Positions 17,949-26,767 of a stretch of DNA of 64,000 nucleotides are shown piece after piece. The position numbers and the translations under genes were made by a program. A model generated the notes under the pieces. The model ran no database searches. It had not been told where the DNA came from and saw only the letters and a program-made list of their open reading frames with translations. The DNA comes from Pseudolabrys sp963742345 (GTDB lineage Bacteria > Pseudomonadota > Alphaproteobacteria > Rhizobiales > Xanthobacteraceae). Where the stretch lies: positions 332,704-396,703 of the forward strand of contig CAVULO010000010.1 in the NCBI GenBank assembly GCA_963742345.1, given 5' to 3'. Position 1 is the stretch's first letter. Each line of letters starts with the position of its first letter.

Positions 17949-18953
17949 GTGCGTAACCCAGCGCCGATGGCACTCGCGCGTGAAGGGGCTGAGCCGGAGC
18001 GACATTTGCGATCGACTGAATTGGGTCGTGCGCGTGCGAGCGCGGTGGCCGTGGCCACCACGATATGCCTCATTTCGGTCGCCATCCGTCCGGCGCATGG
18101 ACAAGTGCCCGCTGAAGTTTCTGGCGGCATGATCAATCTCGGTGGACGCGGCTGGTCCCCGACCGAAGGTAAATTGGTTTCGGCGGATCGGACGACCAAC
18201 CAGTTTGAGTATGAGGTCCGCGCCGGGCTTGCATCCGACTACATCTATCGGGGAACGACGCTATCCGATCACAAACCGGCAGTCGGCGCCGCCATCGAAG
18301 CGGCATTTGCCGAATTCTACGCCGGGGCTTCGGTTGCCAGCGTCAAGTTGCCGACGCAACCGGCTGCCGAAATCGCGGTAAGCGGCGGCGTGCGTCGAAA
18401 GATCGGAGATATCGATTTCGATCTGGGTGCTACCTACTACTTCTATCCCGGCGAAACATTAGTCGGCATGGCCAAAGGCATTGATTATTGGGAGGCGACT
18501 ATCCGCGCGACCAAACGGATCACGAAATCGTTCCGTGTCGCCGGGGGTTTCGCCTATTCGCCGAACGTCTCCAATACCGGCGCCTGGAGCTGGTACGCGG
18601 CGGCTGGTCTGGGTTACGACGTCCCGAGTGGCATGCTGCCGGCGAACCTCGGCGTGTCGTTCACGGCAGGCGCCGGTTATTCCTGGTTTGGCAATCAGTC
18701 GCAGGACCTGGGTGGCTTTCCGTTACCCGCCTATCTCAACTGGCAGGCCGGCGTGACCTTCACCCACAAGATCTTGAACCTCGACCTGCGTTACTATGAC
18801 ACCAATCTGTCGAAGGAAAACTGCTTCGTCTTGACCGGGGACCCCAACGCGAGGCCAGGCGGCAGCATCGATCCTGTCACGAATCCTGAAGGCTTGGCCT
18901 CGCGCTGGTGCAGCGCCACGTTTGTTGCGAAGGTCTGGTTTGCTTTGAATTAG
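17949..18953 (+). CDS. TorF-family putative porin
   Basis: A 334-residue outer-membrane protein. After a long N-terminus there is a signal sequence (ASAVAVATTICLISVAIRPAHGQ). The mature part carries the family's conserved features: VRAGLASDYIYRGTTLSD near the front, alternating aromatic beta strands, and a C-terminal strand ending VWFALN, suited to outer-membrane insertion. This matches the TIGR02001/TorF putative porin family. The substrate is unknown; placement before a SulP anion transporter suggests an anion but does not prove it. The start may lie further downstream. Confidence 0.8.
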   Translation: MRNPAPMALAREGAEPERHLRSTELGRARASAVAVATTICLISVAIRPAHGQVPAEVSGGMINLGGRGWSPTEGKLVSADRTTNQFEYEVRAGLASDYIYRGTTLSDHKPAVGAAIEAAFAEFYAGASVASVKLPTQPAAEIAVSGGVRRKIGDIDFDLGATYYFYPGETLVGMAKGIDYWEATIRATKRITKSFRVAGGFAYSPNVSNTGAWSWYAAAGLGYDVPSGMLPANLGVSFTAGAGYSWFGNQSQDLGGFPLPAYLNWQAGVTFTHKILNLDLRYYDTNLSKENCFVLTGDPNARPGGSIDPVTNPEGLASRWCSATFVAKVWFALN

Positions 18954-19115
18954 CCACTCGGCGTTCGCATCATCGCTAATCCGAACACGGCTCCAGAGGT
19001 TGACGCCATCGCATCCATCCGTGGTCAATCGACGCAAGCTGCCGTAGCCTGGCCACAGCTCTCTTTTTTCGCTCCCGGTTAATCGACCTTCTGTGAGTTT
19101 TCGAAGGGCTGCCGC

Positions 19116-20831
19116 GTGAAATGGATCCGCTATATTCCGGCGGCATTCTGGTTAGCGCACTATCGTGCTGCCTGGTTGGGTGGCGATATTGCTGCCGGAG
19201 TGACGCTCGCGGCCTACGCAATTCCAGTTTCGCTCGCCTACGCGAGCCTCGCGGGATTGCCACCTCAGGTCGGTATATATGGGTATCTGCTGGGTGGGAT
19301 TGGCTACGCGTTGCTCGGCTCATCGCGCCAATTGGCGGTCGGGCCGACGTCGGCGATCTCTCTCATGGTCGCCGGATCAGTCGGCCTGATGGCGGAAGGA
19401 GACGCGCAACGCTACGCGCAAATTGCCAGTCTCGCAGCGTTCACTGTCGCCCTGCTCTGCGTGATGTCCTGGGCCTTGCGACTGAGCGCGCTCGTCAAGC
19501 TGATCAGCAACAGCATTCTTGTCGGCTTCAAAGCTGGCGCGGCCCTGACCATCGCCATGACCCAGCTGCCAAGCTTCATTGGCGTGCCGGGTGGAGGCCA
19601 CAATTTCTTTGAGCGGCTTGTTTTGATTGCCGGGCAATTTGGCCAGGTGAACTACACGGTATTGGGGGTCGGGATTGCTGCGATCATGTTCCTCATCGCC
19701 GGCGACCGTCTGCTGCCCGGAAGGCCAACGGCGCTCGGTGTTGTCGCATTGTCAATCATTGCAGCGTCAGTCCTCGGTCTGCCCGCCCTTGGCGTACCGA
19801 TAACTGGCGAGATTCCTTCCGGCCTGCCTGCCCTGCAAGGTCCCGCGTTGAAGATGCGCGACGTGGAGGGGATTTTCCCACTCGCAGTCGGATGCCTGTT
19901 GCTTGCTTACATTGAGGGTGTGTCCGCAGCCCGGACATTTGCTGCGAGGCATGGATATGTGCTCGATGCGCGGCAGGAGTTTCTCGGCATCGGGGCGGCA
20001 AATCTCGCGGCAGCGCTTGGGCATGGCTATCCCGTCGCAGGAGGCTTGTCGCAATCCGCCGTAAACGACAAGGCAGGTGCGCGCACTCCTCTCGCCCTCG
20101 TCTTTGCGTCGATCGCGCTTGCGCTCTGCCTGGTCTTTTTCGCAACGCTTCTGGAAAATTTGCCGAAGGCTGTCCTGGCTGCCGTCGTGCTGATTGCCGT
20201 GTCCGGATTGCTGGATTTTGCAGCGATGCTCCGGATGTGGCGCGTGAGCCGGATGGATTTCTACGCCGCAACGATCGCCCTTGTCGCTGTGCTTTTGTTG
20301 GGAATCCTGCAGGGCATTCTGCTCGCCGCACTCGCCTCGGTCGTGATGCTGCTCGCGCGTGCGTCACGGCCCCATGTGGCCTTTCTCGGCCGCGTTCCCG
20401 GAACGAACACTTACTCCGATCTTGCCCGCCACCCGGAAAATGAACCGCTCCGCGGCGTCATCGCCTTCCGTCCCGAGTCTTCGCTGATTTATGTCAATGC
20501 TGATACGGTTCTTGAATCCGTCCTGAAACGCCTTCGCGCCAAGGATCGACCCAAAATTCATCTTGTGGTCTGCGATCTATCGGCGTCGCCCTACCTCGAC
20601 CTCGCCGGCTCGCAAATGCTGCACGAATTGTGCAATGAGCTTACCGCCCGAGGCATTGCGCTGCGCGTCGTCGGTGCACATGGATGGGTGCGCGATTTGC
20701 TGCGATCTGATGGCTTGGGCGAAAGAGTCGGAGATATCGCCAGGGCCGTAACGCTTGACAGTCTCCTTGGCGCAAAGGCCAGGAGCCGTCAGCGGTCAAA
20801 GCCCGGTCCACAATCGAAAGTTCGCAAGTAA
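19116..20831 (+). CDS. SulP-family anion transporter with STAS domain
   Basis: A 571-residue inner-membrane transporter. The SulP core (about residues 10-420) begins with AGVTLAAYAIPVSLAYASLAGLPPQVGIYG, the family signature, and has 10-12 hydrophobic segments. The C-terminal STAS domain (about 435-550) contains VVCDLSASPYLDLAGSQMLHEL. Family members carry sulfate, bicarbonate or C4-dicarboxylates; the sequence does not decide which. The GTG start at 19116 gives MKWIRYIPAAFW. The gene follows the porin on the same strand. Confidence 0.9.
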   Translation: MKWIRYIPAAFWLAHYRAAWLGGDIAAGVTLAAYAIPVSLAYASLAGLPPQVGIYGYLLGGIGYALLGSSRQLAVGPTSAISLMVAGSVGLMAEGDAQRYAQIASLAAFTVALLCVMSWALRLSALVKLISNSILVGFKAGAALTIAMTQLPSFIGVPGGGHNFFERLVLIAGQFGQVNYTVLGVGIAAIMFLIAGDRLLPGRPTALGVVALSIIAASVLGLPALGVPITGEIPSGLPALQGPALKMRDVEGIFPLAVGCLLLAYIEGVSAARTFAARHGYVLDARQEFLGIGAANLAAALGHGYPVAGGLSQSAVNDKAGARTPLALVFASIALALCLVFFATLLENLPKAVLAAVVLIAVSGLLDFAAMLRMWRVSRMDFYAATIALVAVLLLGILQGILLAALASVVMLLARASRPHVAFLGRVPGTNTYSDLARHPENEPLRGVIAFRPESSLIYVNADTVLESVLKRLRAKDRPKIHLVVCDLSASPYLDLAGSQMLHELCNELTARGIALRVVGAHGWVRDLLRSDGLGERVGDIARAVTLDSLLGAKARSRQRSKPGPQSKVRK

Positions 20832-20905
20832 TAAAGTCGCTTGCGAAGCAACAGCGAAGATTTTTCCGCTTTGTGCATTACGCAAGCAGATCTAACGCGT
20901 CGGCC

Positions 20906-21739
20906 TCAGTAGTGATTAGGGATCGGCCGACCCGCGCTCAGACCCTCGGCAGCACCCTTGGGCCGTTTCTGCGTTTCGGGGATCTTCGGCAGGTCTACCT
21001 TGACCTTCTTGTAGGGGACGCTGTCGAGCAGATGGCGGATCAGGTTTAACCGAGCACGCCGCTTATTGTCGGCGGGGACGATATGCCAAGGCGCCCATGG
21101 CGTGTCGGTAGCCTCAATCATACGCTGATAGGCTGCGGTGTAGTCCCACCAGCGCCGCACCGATTCGGTATCCATCGGGCTCAGCTTCCAATGCTTCATC
21201 GGGTCGTGGATTCTGGCCTCAAACCGGCGCCGCTGCTCGTCCCGGCTGACATCGAGGAAGTATTTGCGCAGGATAATACCATTGTTGACGATCATCTCCC
21301 GCTCGACCAGGGGGGTCATTGTCAGGAACCGCTCGTACTCCTTGTCGCTGCAGAAGCCCATCACTCGCTCGACCCCGGCGCGGTTGTACCAGGAGCGGTC
21401 GAAGAGGATGATCTCGCCTGCCGCCGGGAAATGCGCGATGTAGCGCTGGATGTAGACTTGGCTCTTCTGGCGGTCGGAGGGGGTGGGCAAGGCCACGTGC
21501 CGGTAGACGCGCGGGCTCGTACGTTCAGTGATCCGGCTGATCACACCGCCTTTGCCTGCGGTGTCGCGGCCCTCGAATATCACGATGATGCGTGCCGCCT
21601 TCTCTTTGACCCAGGTCTGCATGCGGGTCAGTTCGACTTGGAGCTTTGCGAGTTCCTTGTCGAATTCCTTACGGCTAATCTTGTCGGACAAGGCCGCCGC
21701 CTCAACTCCCCCGCGCTTCTTCTGCTTGTCTTTCGACAT
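20906..21739 (-). CDS. ppk2: polyphosphate kinase 2
   Basis: A 277-residue PPK2-family enzyme that uses polyphosphate to phosphorylate nucleotides. The Walker A motif FEGRDTAGKGG is at residues 55-65 and Walker B with the catalytic Asp-Arg is FDRSWYNRAG (113-122); the lid contains arginines (DEQRRRFEARIHDP). The length and single domain match class I PPK2 (NDP kinase type), though class cannot be proven by eye. A GGAG site precedes ATG 21739. A possible 35-residue ORF ends 24 bases upstream and a FixK box lies beyond it, hinting at low-oxygen control of energy recovery. Confidence 0.92.
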   Translation of the reverse strand: MSKDKQKKRGGVEAAALSDKISRKEFDKELAKLQVELTRMQTWVKEKAARIIVIFEGRDTAGKGGVISRITERTSPRVYRHVALPTPSDRQKSQVYIQRYIAHFPAAGEIILFDRSWYNRAGVERVMGFCSDKEYERFLTMTPLVEREMIVNNGIILRKYFLDVSRDEQRRRFEARIHDPMKHWKLSPMDTESVRRWWDYTAAYQRMIEATDTPWAPWHIVPADNKRRARLNLIRHLLDSVPYKKVKVDLPKIPETQKRPKGAAEGLSAGRPIPNHY

Positions 21740-21763
21740 CTGGCGGTCTCCTGTTCAATGAAT

Positions 21764-21871
21764 TTACAAGCCGCCAACAGCGGCGGCGGCGCGCACTTCA
21801 CTAGTTTTGCGCTTCATCTTCGCCTGGCTCTTGTCGTCTTTCTTGAAATCTTTGCTCGCCATTTTGGCCAT
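21764..21871 (-). CDS. candidate 35-residue basic protein
   Basis: An ATG at 21871 opens a short frame (MAKMASKDFKKDDKSQAK..., ending VGGL) that stops 24 bases before ppk2. It is lysine-rich and soluble, with a small hydrophobic C-terminus. No strong ribosome site is visible. Support comes from position: the FixK box centre is 75 bases upstream, the same spacing seen for the other genes here. It may be only a leader ORF. Confidence 0.35.
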   Translation of the reverse strand: MAKMASKDFKKDDKSQAKMKRKTSEVRAAAAVGGL

Positions 21872-21938
21872 CAATATGGTTCGCGCTTGTAAAAGAGGTG
21901 GCGGAAAACCATTCAGCCCGTTGAACGGCAGCCGCTTG

Positions 21939-21952
21939 TTGACCTAGGTCAA
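21939..21952. promoter_or_regulatory. perfectly palindromic FixK/FNR box
   Basis: TTGACCTAGGTCAA is an exact inverted repeat. It lies between the leftward ppk2 unit (75 bases to the small ORF, 206 to ppk2) and the rightward gene at 22059 (113 bases). A -41.5 arrangement to the right puts a start near 21987. Confidence 0.75.
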
Positions 21953-22058
21953 AACTTGTCAGGTTGTGATTTTCTAAAAGAAAGCCCAGAAACGTTCTAT
22001 AAAGCAAGCTGATTGTGGTGCAGTCGATCGACCGAGTCTGTCTTTTGGAGGACCAGCA

Positions 22059-22517
22059 ATGAACACGAAAGCTGACGATCTCCTGCCGAGTGCGGAAGAG
22101 TGCAGTAAGAGAATGGCCGTCGCTGAAGCCGAGAAAGCGTCGGAATATGTGCGCAAGCAAGCAGCCATGGAGGCCGAAAAGAAGGCATTGCTCGACAAGC
22201 TCAAGGGGCCGTCCGGAGTATCTGATGACGAGCGGCTAAAGCGCGCGGCTGCGATCATCAACAGGGCGGTCAATAACGGTCTGACTGAAGTAGAAGTTGG
22301 CCGCTTTCCAAATACGCTCTTCACGGATCATGGCCGCGCCATCAACCAGCAAGAACCAGGTTGGGAAGAAACGCTGACAGGATTGCCTAAAGAGCTCTAT
22401 GAATTTTGGAAGAAACATATGCAGGCGCGCGGGTATCGCCTGAAATTTCAAATCGTCGATTGGCCAGGCGGAATGCCGGGCGACATAGGCATCTCGCTAG
22501 GCTGGGGCAAAAAATAG
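22059..22517 (+). CDS. conserved-looking protein, unknown function
   Basis: A 152-residue soluble protein with no signal peptide. Residues about 10-50 are charged and helical (AEAEKASEYVRKQAAMEAEKKA), a likely short coiled coil. The rest ends in a compact domain with many aromatics (ELYEFWKKHM, VDWPGGMPGDIGISLGW). A strong GGAGG site precedes ATG 22059, and a FixK box is centred 113 bases upstream. It sits between ppk2 and fabI in the low-oxygen module. No family was recognised. Confidence 0.7.
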   Translation: MNTKADDLLPSAEECSKRMAVAEAEKASEYVRKQAAMEAEKKALLDKLKGPSGVSDDERLKRAAAIINRAVNNGLTEVEVGRFPNTLFTDHGRAINQQEPGWEETLTGLPKELYEFWKKHMQARGYRLKFQIVDWPGGMPGDIGISLGWGKK

Positions 22518-22543
22518 CACCGCGCAACGCAGGGCGTTTCCCA

Positions 22544-23599
22544 CTAGTCGATAATGTGATAGCCGCCATCGACATATAGAGTTTCGCCGGTGATGAGGCG
22601 CGCGGCGTCGTGCGCCAGAAACGCCGTGGCAGCGCCCACATCGTCGATACTGACCAGGCTGCGTGCAGGCGCCTTCGCTTTCGCCTTGTCGAGCAATGCA
22701 TCAAATTCGGGAATCCCCGATGCGGCTCGCGTGGCGAGCGGACCGGGGGAAATCGCATGCACGCGAATGCCCTTGGGGCCAAGTTCCGCTGCGAGGTAGC
22801 GGACCGCGCATTCAAGTGCGGCTTTGGCAACGCCCATGATGTTGTAGTTTTTAACGACCATCTGGCTGCCATAGTACGACATCGTGAACAGTGTGCCGCC
22901 CTTGCGCATCAATGGCTCCGCCAAGTGTGCCATACGAATGAAGGTCCAGCAGGACACATCCATGGTGGTTGCAAAACCTTCTCGCGACACATCCACGACG
23001 CGGCCCTGAAGCGCCTCCTTTGGCGAAAAGGCGATGGAGTGAACAACAAAGTCGAGTTTGTCCCACTCTTTGCCGATACGTTCAAAAACCGCTTCCATCT
23101 GTCCCGGTTTGTTGACGTCGAGCGGCATGACAATCGGCGCCTCGAGCGCGCGGGCGAGTGGCTCAACATATTTTTTGGCTTTGTCGTTCACGTACGTCAC
23201 GGCAACCTCGGCGCCGAGCGCCCGGAACGCCTTCGCGCATCCCCAGGCAATCGAGTTTTCGTTGGCGATGCCGACGATCAGGCCCTTCTTGCCTTCGAGG
23301 AGCTTGGCTTTCACCAAAGGCAGCATGACAGAACCTTTCTTGCTTTCAGATGTGGTCATGTGTGTTTCCACGTAACGGTCTGCAATTTGTTTGATCGTAC
23401 GAAAGGCTTGACGCCGATCTTTGGCATCGTCGACGTGCACGATTTCGCGACCGTTGATTTTTAGATGGCCTTCGCCCCAAGGAGCGATATCTATCTGCAA
23501 TCGATCGTTGCCAAGGGTCGCGACAAACTGCTGCACAGTGGCGCCTTTCCCGACGGCCAATGATTCGTCCGTTCTCCATTCCAGGATTTTTGAAGCCAT
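22544..23599 (-). CDS. fabI: enoyl-ACP reductase FabI with N-terminal extension
   Basis: NADH-dependent enoyl-ACP reductase, last reductive step of fatty acid elongation. Residues 95-351 are a full FabI: the cofactor segment GIANENSIAWG, catalytic pair SYYGS...NYNIMGVAK (Tyr-x6-Lys), and SPGPLATRAASGI. An extra ~85 residues precede it (ILEWRTDES..., GHLKINGREIVHVDD), which normal 260-residue FabI lacks. An internal ATG at 23326 with AAAGG 6 bases upstream could give ordinary FabI from the same gene. A FixK-like box is centred 76 bases before ATG 23599. This is probably a second FabI used in the low-oxygen module. Confidence 0.88.
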   Translation of the reverse strand: MASKILEWRTDESLAVGKGATVQQFVATLGNDRLQIDIAPWGEGHLKINGREIVHVDDAKDRRQAFRTIKQIADRYVETHMTTSESKKGSVMLPLVKAKLLEGKKGLIVGIANENSIAWGCAKAFRALGAEVAVTYVNDKAKKYVEPLARALEAPIVMPLDVNKPGQMEAVFERIGKEWDKLDFVVHSIAFSPKEALQGRVVDVSREGFATTMDVSCWTFIRMAHLAEPLMRKGGTLFTMSYYGSQMVVKNYNIMGVAKAALECAVRYLAAELGPKGIRVHAISPGPLATRAASGIPEFDALLDKAKAKAPARSLVSIDDVGAATAFLAHDAARLITGETLYVDGGYHIID

Positions 23600-23668
23600 T
23601 TCTGCGGCCTTGTCGGAGCAAGGAATGAAATTGTGCGCAAACGGTACTTACCCTTAGTGCGGCGCAAT

Positions 23669-23682
23669 TTGATTTAGAGCAA
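23669..23682. promoter_or_regulatory. FixK/FNR-like box before fabI
   Basis: TTGATTTAGAGCAA has a perfect left half (TTGAT) and one mismatch in the right half (AGCAA for ATCAA). Its centre is 76 bases from the fabI ATG, in line with the other boxes. Confidence 0.55.
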
Positions 23683-23739
23683 CAGAGTGCATTCGCAACG
23701 TCGCACGCCCCGCGCGGCGCGTCGAACTAATTTGACACC

Positions 23740-23940
23740 TCAGTCTGTACTGAACGGACCGGCAGACACGGTGCCTCTTTGGTCCGCAGGAAGACTGCCA
23801 ACCGCCATTTGCAGGCGGCATGCCTCGTCCTCCATACCGATCCAGCGAAGCTTGCGAATGAGTTTGGCCCAATCCTGCGGCTGTCCTTTCATTGATGCGT
23901 TTTGCATGGATACGTTTTGCACGTCATACGCCTGTTCCAT
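23740..23940 (-). CDS. small protein linked to phasin, unknown
   Basis: A 66-residue protein from ATG 23940, which has AGGAGGG 5-11 bases upstream; the frame runs 7 codons further without a ribosome site. The core (QDWAKLIRKLRWIGMEDEACRLQ) is an amphipathic helical segment of a type seen in small rhizobial proteins. The start is 46 bases after the phasin stop, so the two are probably one transcript. It may act with the phasin on the granule surface, but this is inference only. Confidence 0.6.
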   Translation of the reverse strand: MEQAYDVQNVSMQNASMKGQPQDWAKLIRKLRWIGMEDEACRLQMAVGSLPADQRGTVSAGPFSTD

Positions 23941-23986
23941 TGGCGCCCTCCTGCCTCGCAAGATTTTTTATTTAATGCACCGGCGC

Positions 23987-24355
23987 TCACGTGCTTGCGG
24001 TCGGCCATCCATTGCCCATCGATTGTGCGATTTTTTGCGTAATCTGCTGGGCCTCGTCGACGAGCCGGCGCCCATCGTCGGCGGCCATTTGCATCCGTTG
24101 GGAAACGCATTTCGTGTAAGTTTCAAGCGCTTCCGGAAGGGTGTGAGTCTTGCTCAGCTTGTTCGCCAGATCGGACCACAGGGAAACCTCCGACTGCATG
24201 CGATCTAGCCAGGCGCGGCTGGTCTGTTCGTATGATTCCAAAACTGCCTTTTGCAAACCCATCGCTGCTTCGGTACGCTCCTGTCCCCAATCGAGAAGGA
24301 ATGGAGGCGTGCCCGCTTTCGCAGCCGTTGAGGTGGTTGTGTCTTTGCTTGCCAT
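23987..24355 (-). CDS. phasin-like granule protein
   Basis: A 122-residue protein from ATG 24355 (GAGAGG site 9 bases upstream; the frame is open further up to 24436 but without support). It is almost all amphipathic helix (AMGLQKAVLESYEQTSRAWLDRM, then SLWSDLANKLSK), with Ala/Thr-rich ends. It fits the Phasin_2 type that coats polyhydroxyalkanoate granules. It diverges from the PhaC-like DUF3141 gene across a FixK box, which supports a polymer or acyl-metabolism link. Confidence 0.7.
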   Translation of the reverse strand: MASKDTTTSTAAKAGTPPFLLDWGQERTEAAMGLQKAVLESYEQTSRAWLDRMQSEVSLWSDLANKLSKTHTLPEALETYTKCVSQRMQMAADDGRRLVDEAQQITQKIAQSMGNGWPTAST

Positions 24356-24422
24356 AACACGATACCTCTCTGTTTCTGCCGATTGTCTGGTTCTTATGAT
24401 GGCCATAGCAATTTTCGGTTCA

Positions 24423-24436
24423 TTGATGTGTGTCAA
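24423..24436. promoter_or_regulatory. FixK/FNR box between phasin and DUF3141 genes
   Basis: TTGATGTGTGTCAA has a perfect TTGAT half and a GTCAA half. Its centre is 72 bases before the DUF3141 ATG at 24502 and 74 before the phasin ATG at 24355. A rightward -10 candidate (TTAGATAAA, near 24458) fits a start at about 24471. Confidence 0.75.
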
Positions 24437-24501
24437 CGGGGAGCTATTTTTTAAGCGTTAGATAAAGACTAGAAAAAACGCTGTTCGCGCAGGGAACAAC
24501 A

Positions 24502-26736
24502 ATGCGTCCAATGCAGCCGACATCATCCGCAACGAATGCTTCTCCTTCGCCGTTTGGCATGTTTGCGCCTGCGATGGAGTACATGATCGACGCCGGCCAA
24601 CGCAGCGTTCTGTTTTGGGATGTGATGCGTCAGCGCGGCAATCAATACCGGGAACACCTGGCCGAATCTGTTCCGCATGTGCTCGACTATAAAGCGGAGC
24701 TGGTCGTCGATGGACGCACGCTTGACCGGCCGGTGAATTATCTTCTCGTGCGCGTCACTCCGCCGGCAGGCGTTGAGATCAATCCGAAATTGCGACCGTT
24801 CATCATCGTGGACCCGCGTGCTGGTCACGGTCCGGGTATTGGTGGCTTCAAAGCGGACAGCGAAATTGGCGTTGCATTGAAGGCTGGACACGCTTGTTAT
24901 TTCGTCGGCTTTCTTCCGGACCCTGTTCCCGGGCAGACCATCGAGGACATCGCTCGTGCCGAAGCGATATTCATCGAAAAGGTTACGGCGGCGCATCCGC
25001 AGGCCAGCGGCAAACCCTGCGTGATCGGAAATTGCCAGGCCGGATGGGCAGTCATGATGCTGGCCGCCGTTCGCCCGGAATTGTTCGGTCCTATTATCAT
25101 TGCCGGATCGCCCCTTTCATACTGGGCAGGCGTGCGCGGTAAAAACCCGATGCGTTATTCAGGCGGGCTGCTGGGTGGCAGCTGGCTGACCGCGCTTGCG
25201 GGCGACCTTGGCCATGGCAAGTTCGACGGCGCCTGGCTGGTGCAGAATTTCGAGAATCAGAATCCCGCGAACACGCTCTGGACCAAGCAATACAACCTCT
25301 ACTCGAAGATCGACACGGAAGCTCCGCGCTATCTGGGGTTCGAGAAGTGGTGGGGAGGACACGTCAACCTGAACGCGGAGGAGATCCAGTTCATTGTCGA
25401 CGAACTGTTCGTCGGCAACAACCTCGCCGCGGGGCGAATTGAAACATCGGACGGTACCACGCTCGACCTCCGTAACATTCGCTCCCCAATCGTTGTTTTC
25501 TGCTCAAAGGGCGACAACGTCACCCCCCCGCAACAGGCACTTGATTGGATTCTCGACCTGTATGAAAACGTCGACGACATCCGGTCCTACGGACAGACCA
25601 TCGTCTACACCATTCATGAATCGGTCGGTCATCTCGGCATCTTCGTTTCCGGTGGCGTCGCCAAAAAGGAACACGGAGAGTTTTCGAGCAATATCGACCT
25701 GATCGATACGCTGCCGCCCGGCCTCTATGAGGCGATCTTTGAGAACAAGGCCGGGGGCACAGCCAACCCGGATCTCGCGAGCGGAAATTGGGTGATGCGG
25801 TGCGAGGCAAGAACGCTCGATGACATCCGCGCGCTTGGCGGCAATGATCTTGCCGACGAACGGCGCTTTGCAACAGCCGCGCGCGTCTCCGAACTAAACC
25901 TTTCCCTCTACCGCACCTTTATGCAGCCGATGGTGCGCGCGCTTGTCAACGCGCCGCTGGCGGATTGGATGCGTCAACTGCACCCCCTGCGCCTGCAATA
26001 TGAGGTCTTCTCCGATCAAAACCCGGCAATGGCTTCGGTTGCTTTGCTCGCTGAACAAATTCGCGAGAACCGTAAAAACGTGGCCAGCGACAATCCCTTT
26101 GTCGCAATGCAGGAGACCTTCTCCAACCAGATCGTCGCCGCGCTCGACGCATGGCGCGACGCAAGCGAGACATTGTCTGAGCGGATGTTCCTTGCAATCT
26201 ATGGCTCGCCGACACTCCAGGCCGCGGTTGGTGTCGATCCCGCCGGAACACAACGTCTGCGCAAAGCACCAAAAAATCCGTTACACCATGAGCTTCTGCA
26301 AAAACGGATCGCCGAGCTCAAAGCACGCATTTCGGCCGGCGGCCTGCGCGCAGCCATTATCCGCGGTCTGATCTACGCGGGAATGAACCGCGCCGCGGTC
26401 GATGAACGAGGCTTTGAGTTGGCTCGCCGCATCCGTGAGTCGCACGGCGATATGCCGATCGCAGATTTCAAGGCGTTGGTGCGCGAGCAGTTTTACATCC
26501 TTTTGATCGATCAGGAGGCAGCGCTCACCGCAATTCCATCAATGTTGCCGCCGGAAATGGAAGCCCGCGAAAAAGGCTACGAACTCATCAAACAGGTGAT
26601 GAGCGCACGCGGCGAATTGTCCGCCGACGACAACAAGAGAATGAGCGAAGTGGCGCGTCTGTTCGGCCTCGAGGGTGGCGGCGCGCGAACTCACCTTCGT
26701 GAGGTTCCGAAAAAACCACAGGCAAAAGCGTCCTGA
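24502..26736 (+). CDS. DUF3141 protein, PhaC-like alpha/beta hydrolase
   Basis: A 744-residue cytoplasmic protein. Residues about 60-400 are an alpha/beta hydrolase resembling polyhydroxyalkanoate synthase: the nucleophile elbow is GNCQAGW with Cys178, as in PhaC (G-x-C-x-G), with Asp338 (SKGDNVTPP) and His372 or His377 (HESVGHLGIF) as triad partners. Residues about 400-744 are the DUF3141-specific helical part. It starts the run DUF3141-pta-ackA and faces the phasin gene. Catalysis has not, to my knowledge, been established for the family; a thioesterase, acyltransferase or polymerase acting on acyl-CoA is the reasonable guess. Confidence 0.88.
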   Translation: MRPMQPTSSATNASPSPFGMFAPAMEYMIDAGQRSVLFWDVMRQRGNQYREHLAESVPHVLDYKAELVVDGRTLDRPVNYLLVRVTPPAGVEINPKLRPFIIVDPRAGHGPGIGGFKADSEIGVALKAGHACYFVGFLPDPVPGQTIEDIARAEAIFIEKVTAAHPQASGKPCVIGNCQAGWAVMMLAAVRPELFGPIIIAGSPLSYWAGVRGKNPMRYSGGLLGGSWLTALAGDLGHGKFDGAWLVQNFENQNPANTLWTKQYNLYSKIDTEAPRYLGFEKWWGGHVNLNAEEIQFIVDELFVGNNLAAGRIETSDGTTLDLRNIRSPIVVFCSKGDNVTPPQQALDWILDLYENVDDIRSYGQTIVYTIHESVGHLGIFVSGGVAKKEHGEFSSNIDLIDTLPPGLYEAIFENKAGGTANPDLASGNWVMRCEARTLDDIRALGGNDLADERRFATAARVSELNLSLYRTFMQPMVRALVNAPLADWMRQLHPLRLQYEVFSDQNPAMASVALLAEQIRENRKNVASDNPFVAMQETFSNQIVAALDAWRDASETLSERMFLAIYGSPTLQAAVGVDPAGTQRLRKAPKNPLHHELLQKRIAELKARISAGGLRAAIIRGLIYAGMNRAAVDERGFELARRIRESHGDMPIADFKALVREQFYILLIDQEAALTAIPSMLPPEMEAREKGYELIKQVMSARGELSADDNKRMSEVARLFGLEGGGARTHLREVPKKPQAKAS

Positions 26737-26767
26737 CACATCTCCGAAAGATCACCGAGGGATCAAC

